DNA of 5,587 nucleotides from Sulfurovum sp. (GTDB lineage: Bacteria > Campylobacterota > Campylobacteria > Campylobacterales > Sulfurovaceae), in contig JALSPX010000011.1 of NCBI GenBank assembly GCA_026985755.1, positions 1 to 5,587 of the forward strand, in the 5' to 3' direction. Numbering within the stretch: position 1 is the stretch's first letter; the number at the start of each line of letters is the position of its first letter. The position numbers and the translations under genes were made by a program. Below are positions 1-5,197 of the stretch, piece by piece. The notes beneath the pieces are model-generated. The model saw only the letters and a list, made by a program, of their open reading frames with translations. It did not search any database and was not told the origin of the DNA.

Positions 1-25
1 TTGTGTTTGCAAAACCCACCTTTTG

Positions 26-153
26 GGCATCACTAGCTTTCGCCTATGCGTTGTTACTCTTTCTTGACTTAGCTAAGGCTAGGTCTTCAAAAGAGTGCCT
101 AGCCTAGACAAAAGTTAGAGATGTTGTGGGTATTACCTATTAGTAGAGGTGCC
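26..153. repeat. Possible small inverted-repeat element or structured RNA, no convincing gene
   Basis: The first 196 bases carry no gene I can support. GGGCATCACTA (26-36) can pair with TAGAGGTGCCC (143-153): ten of eleven positions pair, including one G-U, with one A-A mismatch. Inside lies an exact 8-bp stem, AGGCTAGG (76-83) with CCTAGCCT (98-105), whose loop can form a further TCTT/AAGA stem. A competing 7-bp pairing also exists, ACTCTTT (56-62) with AAAGAGT (90-96). The hairpin lacks a following T-run, so it is not an intrinsic terminator as it stands. The right edge coincides with the motif repeated near 757 and 1728, which suggests a miniature mobile element or dispersed intergenic repeat; that is inference. 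One frame (3-107) stays open from the window edge to a TAG, but it has no visible start and no recognised similarity. Confidence 0.35.
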
Positions 154-157
154 CTAT
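132..157 (+). repeat. Dispersed motif, copy 1 (upstream of aroK)
   Basis: The motif reads ATTACCTATTAGTAGAGG followed by TGCCCT. Copy 3 (1728-1754) matches it at 22 of the first 24 positions, and copy 2 (757-773) matches its right half. All three copies have the same orientation. It lies just ahead of the aroK promoter. Read on the opposite strand it begins GGGCACCTCTA, which looks like the terminal inverted repeat of a small transposable element, but I cannot name the family. Confidence 0.6.
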
Positions 158-171
158 AACTCTCAATTGGC

Positions 172-177
172 TATAAT
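172..177 (+). promoter_or_regulatory. Probable -10 box for aroK
   Basis: A perfect TATAAT lies 67 bases ahead of the preferred aroK start, with an AT-rich stretch on both sides. No good -35 hexamer is seen at the usual distance (149-154 is GTGCCC, inside the repeat). That is typical of Campylobacterota vegetative promoters, which rely on the -10 box. Transcription would begin near 184. Confidence 0.5.
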
Positions 178-238
178 TAAATGATGGCTTTGCCAAATGA
201 GAAATTTTTGGTTGAAATTTATGTATGGGAATAGTAAT

Positions 239-751
239 TTGAAAAATAATATCATTATTATAGGTTTTATGGGTGTAGGTAAAGGTACAACAGCGCGTGC
301 TTTCAGTAAAAAATATGGTACGTATATCATTGATACAGATGACCTGATAGAGTCTAAAGAAAACAAAGAGGTCAAAAAAATATTTGAAAAAAAAGGTGAA
401 GCCTACTTTAGAGAACAAGAGCAAGCCACAGCTGACTGGATAGAAGCGTGTGTGTCGGGGACATTAATCTCTTGTGGTGGGGGATTTTATAAAGTCAATA
501 ACCTTAAAAAATTAGGGACAGTTGTACTTTTGGATGCCTCATTTGAGTGGATACATAAGCGTTTGAAAACAGCTAAAAACGCTGAAGCCAAACTAGCCAA
601 GCGTCCTTTGTTCTCAGATGAAAAAAAGGCAAAAGCACTTTATAAAGAGCGTAAAAAGGCATATAAAAAATTGGCAGATGTGGTGGTTGATGTGGAAAAT
701 CTTACACTGGATGAGCAAATTGCATATATTGCTAAAAAGTGTAGGGGTTAA
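239..751 (+). CDS. aroK: Shikimate kinase
   Basis: The enzyme phosphorylates shikimate at the 3-hydroxyl with ATP, the fifth step of the chorismate (aromatic amino acid) pathway, in the cytoplasm. From the TTG at 239 the protein has 170 residues, the usual family length. Visible motifs are the Walker A loop GFMGVGKGT at 9-17, the shikimate-binding DTD at 32-34, FREQE with Arg58, the GGG turn at 80-82, and a lid region with KRPLF at 121-125 and a further Arg near 138. The start is uncertain. ATG codons at 197 and 221 are in frame but have no ribosome binding site. TTG at 239 follows GGGA (227-230) with 8-nt spacing and gives the family-typical N-terminus, a few residues before the Walker loop. 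Position three of the kinase loop is Gly (GKGT) rather than the commoner Ser or Thr, which I recall from relatives in this phylum. The gene appears monocistronic, between repeat copies 1 and 2. Confidence 0.92.
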   Translation: MKNNIIIIGFMGVGKGTTARAFSKKYGTYIIDTDDLIESKENKEVKKIFEKKGEAYFREQEQATADWIEACVSGTLISCGGGFYKVNNLKKLGTVVLLDASFEWIHKRLKTAKNAEAKLAKRPLFSDEKKAKALYKERKKAYKKLADVVVDVENLTLDEQIAYIAKKCRG

Positions 752-756
752 TTTTT

Positions 757-773
757 TATTAGAGGTGTCCTTA
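757..773 (+). repeat. Dispersed motif, copy 2 (after aroK)
   Basis: TTATTAGAGGTGTCCTTA begins six bases after the aroK stop. It shares the right half of the motif seen at 132-157 and 1728-1754 (TATTAGAGG, then GxCCTTA as in copy 3). The left half has decayed to a T-run, and the central GCCC reads GTCC. It therefore looks like a degraded or partial copy in the same orientation. Confidence 0.45.
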
Positions 774-827
774 AGTTGTACCTTATCTTAGTTAATTATA
801 CTTTTGGATGTATTTACTTAGTAAGGT

Positions 828-838
828 AATATATATAT
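828..838 (+). promoter_or_regulatory. Possible -10 region of the OmpA-domain gene
   Basis: TAATATATATAT (828-838 core) lies about 20 bases before the Shine-Dalgarno AGGAGA (847-852) and could serve as an extended AT-rich -10 box. TATACT at 797-802 is a second candidate. Between them sits a small perfect palindrome, TTACT-T-AGTAA (814-824), which could be an operator. None of these is decisive. Confidence 0.3.
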
Positions 839-858
839 CGACAATCAGGAGAATAGAA

Positions 859-1722
859 ATGAATAAAATAATGATACAAAGTATACTTTTAATCATACTA
901 TGTACAAATATGTATGCAAAGAATATAGATAAAAAAAATGATTTTGCCAAAGATGAGTTAAAAGCGATTAAAGAAGCAGAAGAGATTAAAAATAAAACAA
1001 TTGCAAAAGCTGAAGCTACCAAAATAAAAGTGATAGCTAAAGCAATTAAAGATAGAACCATTGCAGAAGTTGAGGCGATTAAAATAAAAAATATTGCTGA
1101 AATTGAAGTAAAATCTATCTCTGAAATGAAGGCAATAAAAGCAAAGGCTGAAGCTGCAAAAGCAAAAGCGATAGCTGAAGCAGAAGAAGCCAAAAAAGAG
1201 GCGGAACTACTCTACAAAGAGACAATAAAAAGAATAAAAATAAAAATTAAACCAGCTAAAAAAGTAGAAAAAGAACTTCTTCAAAAAATAGAGAATAATG
1301 AAAGTATTCAAGACAAAGCTGTAAACCAAGTAGAAAATAGTGCTGCAGAAGGAAATATATCGAATTTACTTAAAGTAAGAAATATAGAATTTAAACGAAA
1401 TAAAGCAATATTGACACAAAAAGGTATTGAAACGGTGGTGCAGCTTTCTGAAATTCTTAATCAATACCCAAGTGTACATATTGAAATTGCAGGATATACG
1501 GATTCTGATGGTAGTAAAAAGTTTAATTTAAATCTTTCACAAGCAAGAGTCAATGCAGTAAAAAAGATATTGGTTTCAAGTGGCATAGATGAGAACCGTC
1601 TAGTGGCTAAAGGGTATGGAGAAGCATATCCTTTGGTGCCTAATACAAGTAAAAAAAATAAACAAAAAAATCGTCGTGTAGAAATACATATTATACGTGA
1701 CGAGAAGGGTAATTCTATATAA
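859..1722 (+). CDS. Secreted OmpA-family peptidoglycan-binding protein with charged helical stalk
   Basis: The protein has 287 residues. ATG at 859 is preferred over ATG 808 because AGGAGA (847-852) precedes it by six bases and a clean signal peptide follows: residues 1-20, with Lys near the start, the core ILLIIL and likely cleavage after NMYA. The Cys in the signal core is not in a proper lipobox, so a lipoprotein is unlikely. Residues about 30-150 are rich in Lys, Ala, Glu and Ile with a near-regular pattern, probably a long alpha-helical coiled coil or rod. A 20-residue unit repeats within it. The C-terminal 110 residues form an OmpA-like domain (PF00691 type), with Asp215 in YTDSDG, Arg230 in LSQAR and NRRVEI near 271-276. 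The Asp and Arg match the pair that holds diaminopimelate in this family. It probably anchors an envelope structure to peptidoglycan in the periplasm. No beta-barrel is present. The gene stands alone and converges on the next gene with a 6-bp gap. Confidence 0.85.
   Translation: MNKIMIQSILLIILCTNMYAKNIDKKNDFAKDELKAIKEAEEIKNKTIAKAEATKIKVIAKAIKDRTIAEVEAIKIKNIAEIEVKSISEMKAIKAKAEAAKAKAIAEAEEAKKEAELLYKETIKRIKIKIKPAKKVEKELLQKIENNESIQDKAVNQVENSAAEGNISNLLKVRNIEFKRNKAILTQKGIETVVQLSEILNQYPSVHIEIAGYTDSDGSKKFNLNLSQARVNAVKKILVSSGIDENRLVAKGYGEAYPLVPNTSKKNKQKNRRVEIHIIRDEKGNSI
997..1116 (+). repeat. Two tandem 60-bp coding repeats in the stalk
   Basis: Two adjacent 60-base units (997-1056 and 1057-1116) encode 20 residues each, with shared pattern TIAxxEAxKIKxIAxxxxxx. 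A weaker third unit continues from 1117 (ISEMKAIKAKAEA). The DNA has diverged more than the protein pattern, so the duplication is old. Repeat number probably sets the length of the helical rod. Confidence 0.6.
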
Positions 1723-1727
1723 TAGAG

Positions 1728-1754
1728 ATTACCTATTATTAGAGGCGCCCTTAC
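1728..1754 (+). repeat. Dispersed motif, copy 3 (inside the 3' end of a gene)
   Basis: ATTACCTATTATTAGAGG followed by CGCCCTTA matches copy 1 (132-157) with two substitutions over 24 bases. It begins six bases after the OmpA-family stop and runs into the convergent gene. On the opposite strand it supplies that gene's last six codons and its stop. Confidence 0.6.
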
Positions 1755-1962
1755 GCAAATACCAATAATCCAAACCTTTATGTACTAGGCTTAACAACCC
1801 AAAAATAAGCATAGTGCTTGCCATGCAGTAGGGGACTTGCTCCATAAATGGGGTTGATGATTTGGATATGGTATAGATAATATACATCCATAATCCTATG
1901 GCTATAAACCCTAACACTCTTTTGAACCAAATAATCATTCTGTTTTGTTGCACTTTATTCAT
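1729..1962 (-). CDS. Small two-helix membrane protein of unknown function
   Basis: I do not recognise this 77-residue protein. It has a basic N-terminus (NKVQQNR, FKR), a first membrane helix at about 16-33 (VLGFIAIGLWMYIIYTIS), a short loop KSSTPFMEQVP, and a second helix at about 45-61. The tail is polar and aromatic/basic, containing DYWYLRK. By the positive-inside rule both ends are likely cytoplasmic. The ribosome binding site is weak: AGGAT lies 11 bases before the ATG. The gene runs divergently from ispA, with 56 bp between, and convergently to the OmpA-domain gene. Its last six residues (GASNNR) and stop codon come from the dispersed motif at 1728-1754, so the original C-terminus may have been replaced or extended. 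No function is proposed. Confidence 0.65.
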   Translation of the reverse strand: MNKVQQNRMIIWFKRVLGFIAIGLWMYIIYTISKSSTPFMEQVPYCMASTMLIFGLLSLVHKGLDYWYLRKGASNNR

Positions 1963-1986
1963 AGAAGTATTTTATCCTATATTAGA

Positions 1987-1992
1987 TATAAT
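1987..1992 (+). promoter_or_regulatory. Probable -10 box of the ispA-tkt operon
   Basis: A perfect TATAAT lies in the 56-bp divergent intergenic region, 27 bases ahead of the ispA start. Transcription would begin near 1999. No clear -35 box is seen. The opposing gene's promoter must lie in or over the same short AT-rich region. Confidence 0.5.
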
Positions 1993-2018
1993 TTTACCAA
2001 TAAAATCATAGGGTCATT

Positions 2019-2867
2019 ATGCAACGTTTCGAAACGTATTTACAGAATCATTTACCACAAGTACCAAGCTTCCATCCTGTGTATGAAGATGCTTTGGGTG
2101 TGATGTTGACTGCTGGGGGCAAACGTTTTCGTCCTATGTTGCTTTTGAGTATCGTAGATGCGTATGAACAGATGCTTTATGATGGGGCTTTACCTGTGGC
2201 GTTGGCGTTAGAGATGTTTCATACCTACTCACTGATACATGATGACTTGCCAGCCATGGATGATGCAGATTTGCGTCGTGGCAACGAGACTTTGCATAAG
2301 CGTTATGATGAGGTGACTGCCATACTTGCAGGAGATGCCCTCAATACCGATGCCTTTTTACACATAGCCCAAGCACCACTGCGTGAAGATATAAAAATCA
2401 AATTGGTTACACTTTTGGCACAAAATGGTGGTGCTCAAGGCATGGTACTAGGGCAAGCGATAGACTGTTATTTTGAAAACCAACCACTTGACATAGAACA
2501 AATCAAGATACTTCATACCAACAAAACAGCCAAACTTATCGCTGCTTCACTTCAGATGGGTGCCGTGATTGTAGGGTTAGATACCAAGGTACAAAAAGCA
2601 CTCTATGATTTTGGCATAGACCTTGGCTTGTTGTTTCAGATACAAGATGATATTATAGATGAAACCCAATCAGCAGAAGAGGCAGGGAAAACCACAGGCA
2701 ACGATGGCGATAAAAATAGCTTTGTAAACCTTTTAGGACTTGACAAAACTGTCGAAGAAGCAGATGCTTTGGCAAAAGATTTACAAAGACGATTTGAAAC
2801 GTTTGATGCGAAGCTCCAAGAGGCTTTAAACCCACTTATCACACAATATTTACATAGACACCACTAA
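2019..2867 (+). CDS. ispA: Polyprenyl synthetase, farnesyl diphosphate synthase type
   Basis: The 282-residue cytosolic enzyme condenses isopentenyl diphosphate with dimethylallyl and geranyl diphosphate to make C15 farnesyl diphosphate, the precursor of undecaprenyl phosphate and quinone tails. Motifs are GGKRFRP at 33-39, the first Asp-rich motif DDLPAMDDADLRRG at 75-88, GQAIDC, the KTAKLI segment, and the second Asp-rich motif DDIID at 210-214, followed by GKTTGNDGDKNSF. Tyr70, five residues before the first Asp motif, together with the two-residue insertion in that motif, matches the bacterial C15-type enzymes such as E. coli IspA (HxYSLIHDDLPAMD). A longer product (C20) cannot be excluded from sequence alone. 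AGGG (2010-2013) five bases before the ATG is a modest ribosome binding site. The stop codon overlaps the ribosome binding site of tkt. Confidence 0.93.
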   Translation: MQRFETYLQNHLPQVPSFHPVYEDALGVMLTAGGKRFRPMLLLSIVDAYEQMLYDGALPVALALEMFHTYSLIHDDLPAMDDADLRRGNETLHKRYDEVTAILAGDALNTDAFLHIAQAPLREDIKIKLVTLLAQNGGAQGMVLGQAIDCYFENQPLDIEQIKILHTNKTAKLIAASLQMGAVIVGLDTKVQKALYDFGIDLGLLFQIQDDIIDETQSAEEAGKTTGNDGDKNSFVNLLGLDKTVEEADALAKDLQRRFETFDAKLQEALNPLITQYLHRHH

Positions 2868-2879
2868 AGGAAAACTCAC

Positions 2880-4874
2880 ATGGCAGTAATGACAGAGCAA
2901 AACAAAATGCGTAAAAAGATGGCAAATACCATCAGATTTTTAGCAGCAGATATGGTACAGAAGGCAAACTCAGGACACCCAGGTGCACCTATGGGGCTTG
3001 CAGACATCGCTGTGGTACTTTCTGAAAAACTCAGCCACAACCCAAAGAACCCAAAATGGCTCAACCGTGACCGTTTGGTATTCTCTGGTGGACATGGTTC
3101 TGCATTGATTTATTCACTTCTTCACCTTTGGGGATACGATGTGAGCTTAGAGGACTTAAAGCAGTTTAGACAACTAGATTCTAAAACCCCAGGGCACCCA
3201 GAGTATGGACACACTGAGGGGATAGAGATTACCACGGGACCACTGGGGCAAGGTATCGCCAATGCTGTTGGTTTTGCGATGGCAGAAGCCTACACTAAAA
3301 ATCAAGTCAATTCAGAGACTTGTGAACTGATAGACCATAAGGTATATTGTCTTTGTGGAGATGGTGACTTGCAAGAAGGTATTTCCTATGAAGCCTGTTC
3401 TTTAGCAGGACACCTTGGACTTAATGACTTAGTACTCATTTATGATTCTAACTGCATTACTATTGAGGGTGACACGAGCATCGCATGGAGTGAAGATGTA
3501 GAGGCACGTTTCTTGGCGCAAAACTGGGATGTAAAAAAGATAAACGGACACTGTTATGATGACATAGAAAAAGTGTTAGATGAAGTGAAATCTGCTACCA
3601 AGCCAACCATCATCATCGCCAACACCATCATCGGTAAGGGTGCTGGAGAGTTAGAAGGAACACACCATACACATGGTGCGCCACTTGGAGACAAGATTAT
3701 CGCAGAGTCAAAAGCCAAAGAGGGCTTTAACCCTGAAGAGACTTTTGCCATTCCTGAAGATGTCTTGTTACGTTTTAGATGTGCAGTAGAAAAAGGTGAA
3801 CTCGCAGAAAAAGAGTGGATTCACAGACAAAAAGAAGCACCATTGGTAGAGCAAAATGTGGCACTGGAGAAGCTACAAAACCCAGATTTCTCACACATTA
3901 CTTTCCCTGACTTTAGCACTGATAAAGCCATGGCAACAAGAGACTCTAACCATAAAATACTTAATGCCATTGCCTCAGGTGTGTCTAGTTTTGTGGGAGG
4001 CTCAGCAGATCTTGCACCATCGAACAAAACAGAGCTTAAAGAGTTAGGAGACTTCCCCAAAGGACGCAATATGCACTTTGGTATCCGTGAGCACTCTATG
4101 GCAGCCATTACCAACGCGATGGCACTCTATGGTACGCTCATACCATTTAATGCGACGTTCTTTATCTTCTCTGACTACCTTAAACCTGCGGCGCGTATCG
4201 CTGCACTTTCAGGCATACAAAACTTCTTTGTATGGACACACGACAGCATCGGTGTAGGTGAAGATGGACCTACACATGAGCCTATTGAACAACTCAGCCA
4301 GTTTAGAGCGATGCCAAACTTCTATGTATGGAGACCAGCAGATGCCACAGAAAATGCAGAAGCATGGAAAACAGCATTGACGATGAACACCGCACCACAT
4401 GGTTTTGTACTTAGCCGTCAAAAGCTTGATGTACTCAAACCAAAACGTGACTTTGGTGAGGTAAGTAAAGGTGCCTACATTGTGAAGCAACGTAAAAATG
4501 CAAACTTCACACTCATGGCTTCAGGTTCAGAACTCATGCCATGTCTTAAAGCAGCATGTCACCTAGCAGTCCTTGGCATCAAAGCCAATGTCGTCTCTGT
4601 ACCATGTCTAGACCTCTTTAACGAGCAAGACGCAGCATACAAAGCAACCGTTATAGACCCGAACACCAAAGTGTTAGCCGTAGAAGCAGCCACAGCTACA
4701 GAGTATTACCGCTACGCAGACGACGTACTAGGCATGGAAAGCTTCGGAGCCTCAGCACCAGCAGACCTACTCTTTGAGAAGTTTGGATTGACACAAGAAG
4801 GCATTATGAAAAGAGCGTGTGCTTTGATGGATGTGGAGTATAGAGTGGTGGAGCTTGGGGAGTGTAAGCTTTAA
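2880..4874 (+). CDS. tkt: Transketolase
   Basis: This 664-residue thiamine diphosphate enzyme moves two-carbon units between sugar phosphates in the non-oxidative pentose phosphate pathway and, in autotrophs, the Calvin cycle. The length is standard. The N-terminal half carries SGHPGAPMG, GHGSALIY, TTGPLGQG and the cofactor motif from GDG (160-162, Asp161) to Asn191. The middle domain has FGIREHS with the catalytic Glu404 and THDSIGVGEDGPTHEP with His454. The C-terminal domain starts near residue 530. ATG at 2880 follows AAAGGA at a spacing of eight, and that site overlaps the ispA stop, so the two genes are almost certainly co-transcribed and coupled. I recall the same ispA-tkt order in Campylobacter jejuni. 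Its product erythrose-4-phosphate feeds the shikimate pathway, where AroK acts. No damage or missing key residue is seen. Confidence 0.97.
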   Translation: MAVMTEQNKMRKKMANTIRFLAADMVQKANSGHPGAPMGLADIAVVLSEKLSHNPKNPKWLNRDRLVFSGGHGSALIYSLLHLWGYDVSLEDLKQFRQLDSKTPGHPEYGHTEGIEITTGPLGQGIANAVGFAMAEAYTKNQVNSETCELIDHKVYCLCGDGDLQEGISYEACSLAGHLGLNDLVLIYDSNCITIEGDTSIAWSEDVEARFLAQNWDVKKINGHCYDDIEKVLDEVKSATKPTIIIANTIIGKGAGELEGTHHTHGAPLGDKIIAESKAKEGFNPEETFAIPEDVLLRFRCAVEKGELAEKEWIHRQKEAPLVEQNVALEKLQNPDFSHITFPDFSTDKAMATRDSNHKILNAIASGVSSFVGGSADLAPSNKTELKELGDFPKGRNMHFGIREHSMAAITNAMALYGTLIPFNATFFIFSDYLKPAARIAALSGIQNFFVWTHDSIGVGEDGPTHEPIEQLSQFRAMPNFYVWRPADATENAEAWKTALTMNTAPHGFVLSRQKLDVLKPKRDFGEVSKGAYIVKQRKNANFTLMASGSELMPCLKAACHLAVLGIKANVVSVPCLDLFNEQDAAYKATVIDPNTKVLAVEAATATEYYRYADDVLGMESFGASAPADLLFEKFGLTQEGIMKRACALMDVEYRVVELGECKL

Positions 4875-4893
4875 TAGTCCTTTAAGGGATTAT
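4874..4893 (+). terminator. Weak hairpin directly after tkt
   Basis: ATAGTCC can pair with GGGATTAT across the loop TTTAA, giving about seven pairs with G-U wobbles, starting at the tkt stop. It is followed by an AT-rich stretch rather than a T-run. It could slow or partly end the operon transcript, but much of it also overlaps the candidate promoter. Confidence 0.25.
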
Positions 4894-4897
4894 AATT

Positions 4898-4903
4898 TAT
4901 AAT
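4898..4903 (+). promoter_or_regulatory. Candidate -10 box in the gap after tkt
   Basis: A perfect TATAAT (4898-4903) followed by GTG lies beside a second perfect TATAAT at 4891-4896. In an AT-rich genome such hexamers occur by chance. Here they sit 24 bases after a gene and about 110 bases before a strong terminator, the arrangement of a small independent transcript. Transcription would begin near 4910. Confidence 0.35.
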
Positions 4904-4909
4904 GTGTGC

Positions 4910-5018
4910 GTAAACACGATGACGTTTATATTCATAGGCTCCTCTTAAGTTAGTTGTCGCTAGCGTTTAGAGCCTTAAAGCTCTGTATCTCTTTATTGAG
5001 GTGCAGGGCTTTTTTTTT
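4910..5018 (+). ncRNA. Candidate small structured RNA (or tkt 3' untranslated region)
   Basis: No coding potential with a ribosome binding site is seen here, but the stretch is full of paired segments. GTAAAC (4910-4915) can pair with GTTTAT (4924-4929). AGGCTC (4936-4941) pairs exactly with GAGCCT (4970-4975). Inside that, GTTAG (4949-4953) pairs with CTAGC (4960-4964), leaving loop TTGTCG. A 15-bp terminator hairpin then closes the region. AGAGC (4969-4973) could pair instead with GCTCT (4980-4984), which would break both neighbouring stems, as in attenuators. It does not match any RNA family I know (not tmRNA, SRP RNA or 6S RNA). It might instead be a leader that controls the small gene at 5070. 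Confidence 0.35.
4977..5018 (+). terminator. Strong intrinsic terminator
   Basis: AAAGCTCTGTATCTC (4977-4991) pairs along all 15 positions with GAGGTGCAGGGCTTT (4998-5012), with three G-U wobbles, around a six-base TTTATT loop. An uninterrupted run of T continues to 5018. This is a textbook factor-independent terminator for the + strand. It ends either the ispA-tkt message or a separate small RNA. Confidence 0.88.
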
Positions 5019-5069
5019 GGCGTAATTTTAGGGAAGATGGTGGGATCGTTCTATGAAAGGAGCGAGTTT

Positions 5070-5153
5070 ATGAATACTTTTTCTGACGTCATCGCGTTTA
5101 TTGGTTATGTGTTTTTAGCAGTGTATTATTTGATACATTTGTTGAGGCACTAA
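5070..5153 (+). CDS. 27-residue single-helix membrane peptide
   Basis: A short open frame encodes MNTFSD, then a hydrophobic stretch from Val7 to Leu25 (VIAFIGYVFLAVYYLIHLL), then Arg-His and a TAA stop. Support is strong for its size: AAGGAG (5057-5062) lies seven bases before the ATG, the peptide forms one complete membrane helix with polar ends, and a perfect hairpin follows the stop. An in-frame ATG at 5037 would add 11 residues encoded by the ribosome binding site itself, so it is unlikely. A six-codon frame (5053-5073) overlaps the start as ATGA and could couple translation. I do not recognise the peptide. Its size and composition resemble both accessory subunits of membrane complexes and type I toxin peptides, without a specific match to either. 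No clear own promoter lies between the terminator at 5018 and this gene. Confidence 0.6.
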   Translation: MNTFSDVIAFIGYVFLAVYYLIHLLRH

Positions 5154-5158
5154 TCATG

Positions 5159-5188
5159 CACTACCAATAGCGACAACTATTGGTAGTG
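5159..5188. terminator. Perfect 12-bp hairpin between convergent genes
   Basis: CACTACCAATAG (5159-5170) and CTATTGGTAGTG (5177-5188) are exact reverse complements around loop CGACAA. On the + strand TTATTATT follows, a loose T-tail, five bases after the stop of the small peptide gene. On the - strand the hairpin starts about ten bases after the stop of the MFS gene but lacks a T-tail. It probably ends + transcripts and may serve both directions. Confidence 0.65.
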
Positions 5189-5197
5189 TTATTATTC

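Noticed and set aside
3..107. Possible 3' end of a gene entering from the left edge on the + strand
   Set aside because: The frame is open for 34 codons to a TAG, but it lies inside a repeat-like, foldable segment and the translation matches nothing I recognise. It cannot be supported without upstream sequence.
140..424. - strand frames (140-424 and 163-375) opposite the aroK start
   Set aside because: They run antisense to the shikimate kinase Walker loop and use Phe/Ile-rich sequence expected from reversed AT-rich DNA. No ribosome binding site is seen.
792..1193. Open frame of 133 codons on the - strand
   Set aside because: It lies antisense to the OmpA-family stalk. Its Ala/Ile/Phe/Ser-rich sequence is what the reverse complement of Lys/Ala/Glu repeats would give, and it has no family features.
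1719..1739. Hairpin ATAATAG/CTATTAT between the convergent genes as a terminator
   Set aside because: The stem is seven A-T-rich pairs with no T-run on either strand, so it is too weak to call.
2636..2842. Two - strand frames inside ispA
   Set aside because: They are shadows of a clear polyprenyl synthetase gene with intact motifs, and have no ribosome binding sites or recognisable content.
3554..4490. Several frames antisense to or out of frame with tkt (3554-3751, 3821-4114, 3856-4047, 4209-4490)
   Set aside because: The transketolase frame is complete with all motifs. The alternatives show no domain, start signal or plausible composition.
4919..4948. Nine-codon frame MTFIFIGSS after tkt
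   Set aside because: There is no ribosome binding site, and it lies within the structured stretch; it is probably chance.
4934..4950. Fourth, inverted copy of the dispersed motif (reverse reads AGAGGAGCCTAT)
   Set aside because: The similarity to AGAGGTGCCCTAT needs a gap and covers only about 12 bases, so it is not distinguishable from chance. The bases are better explained as one arm of the AGGCTC/GAGCCT stem.
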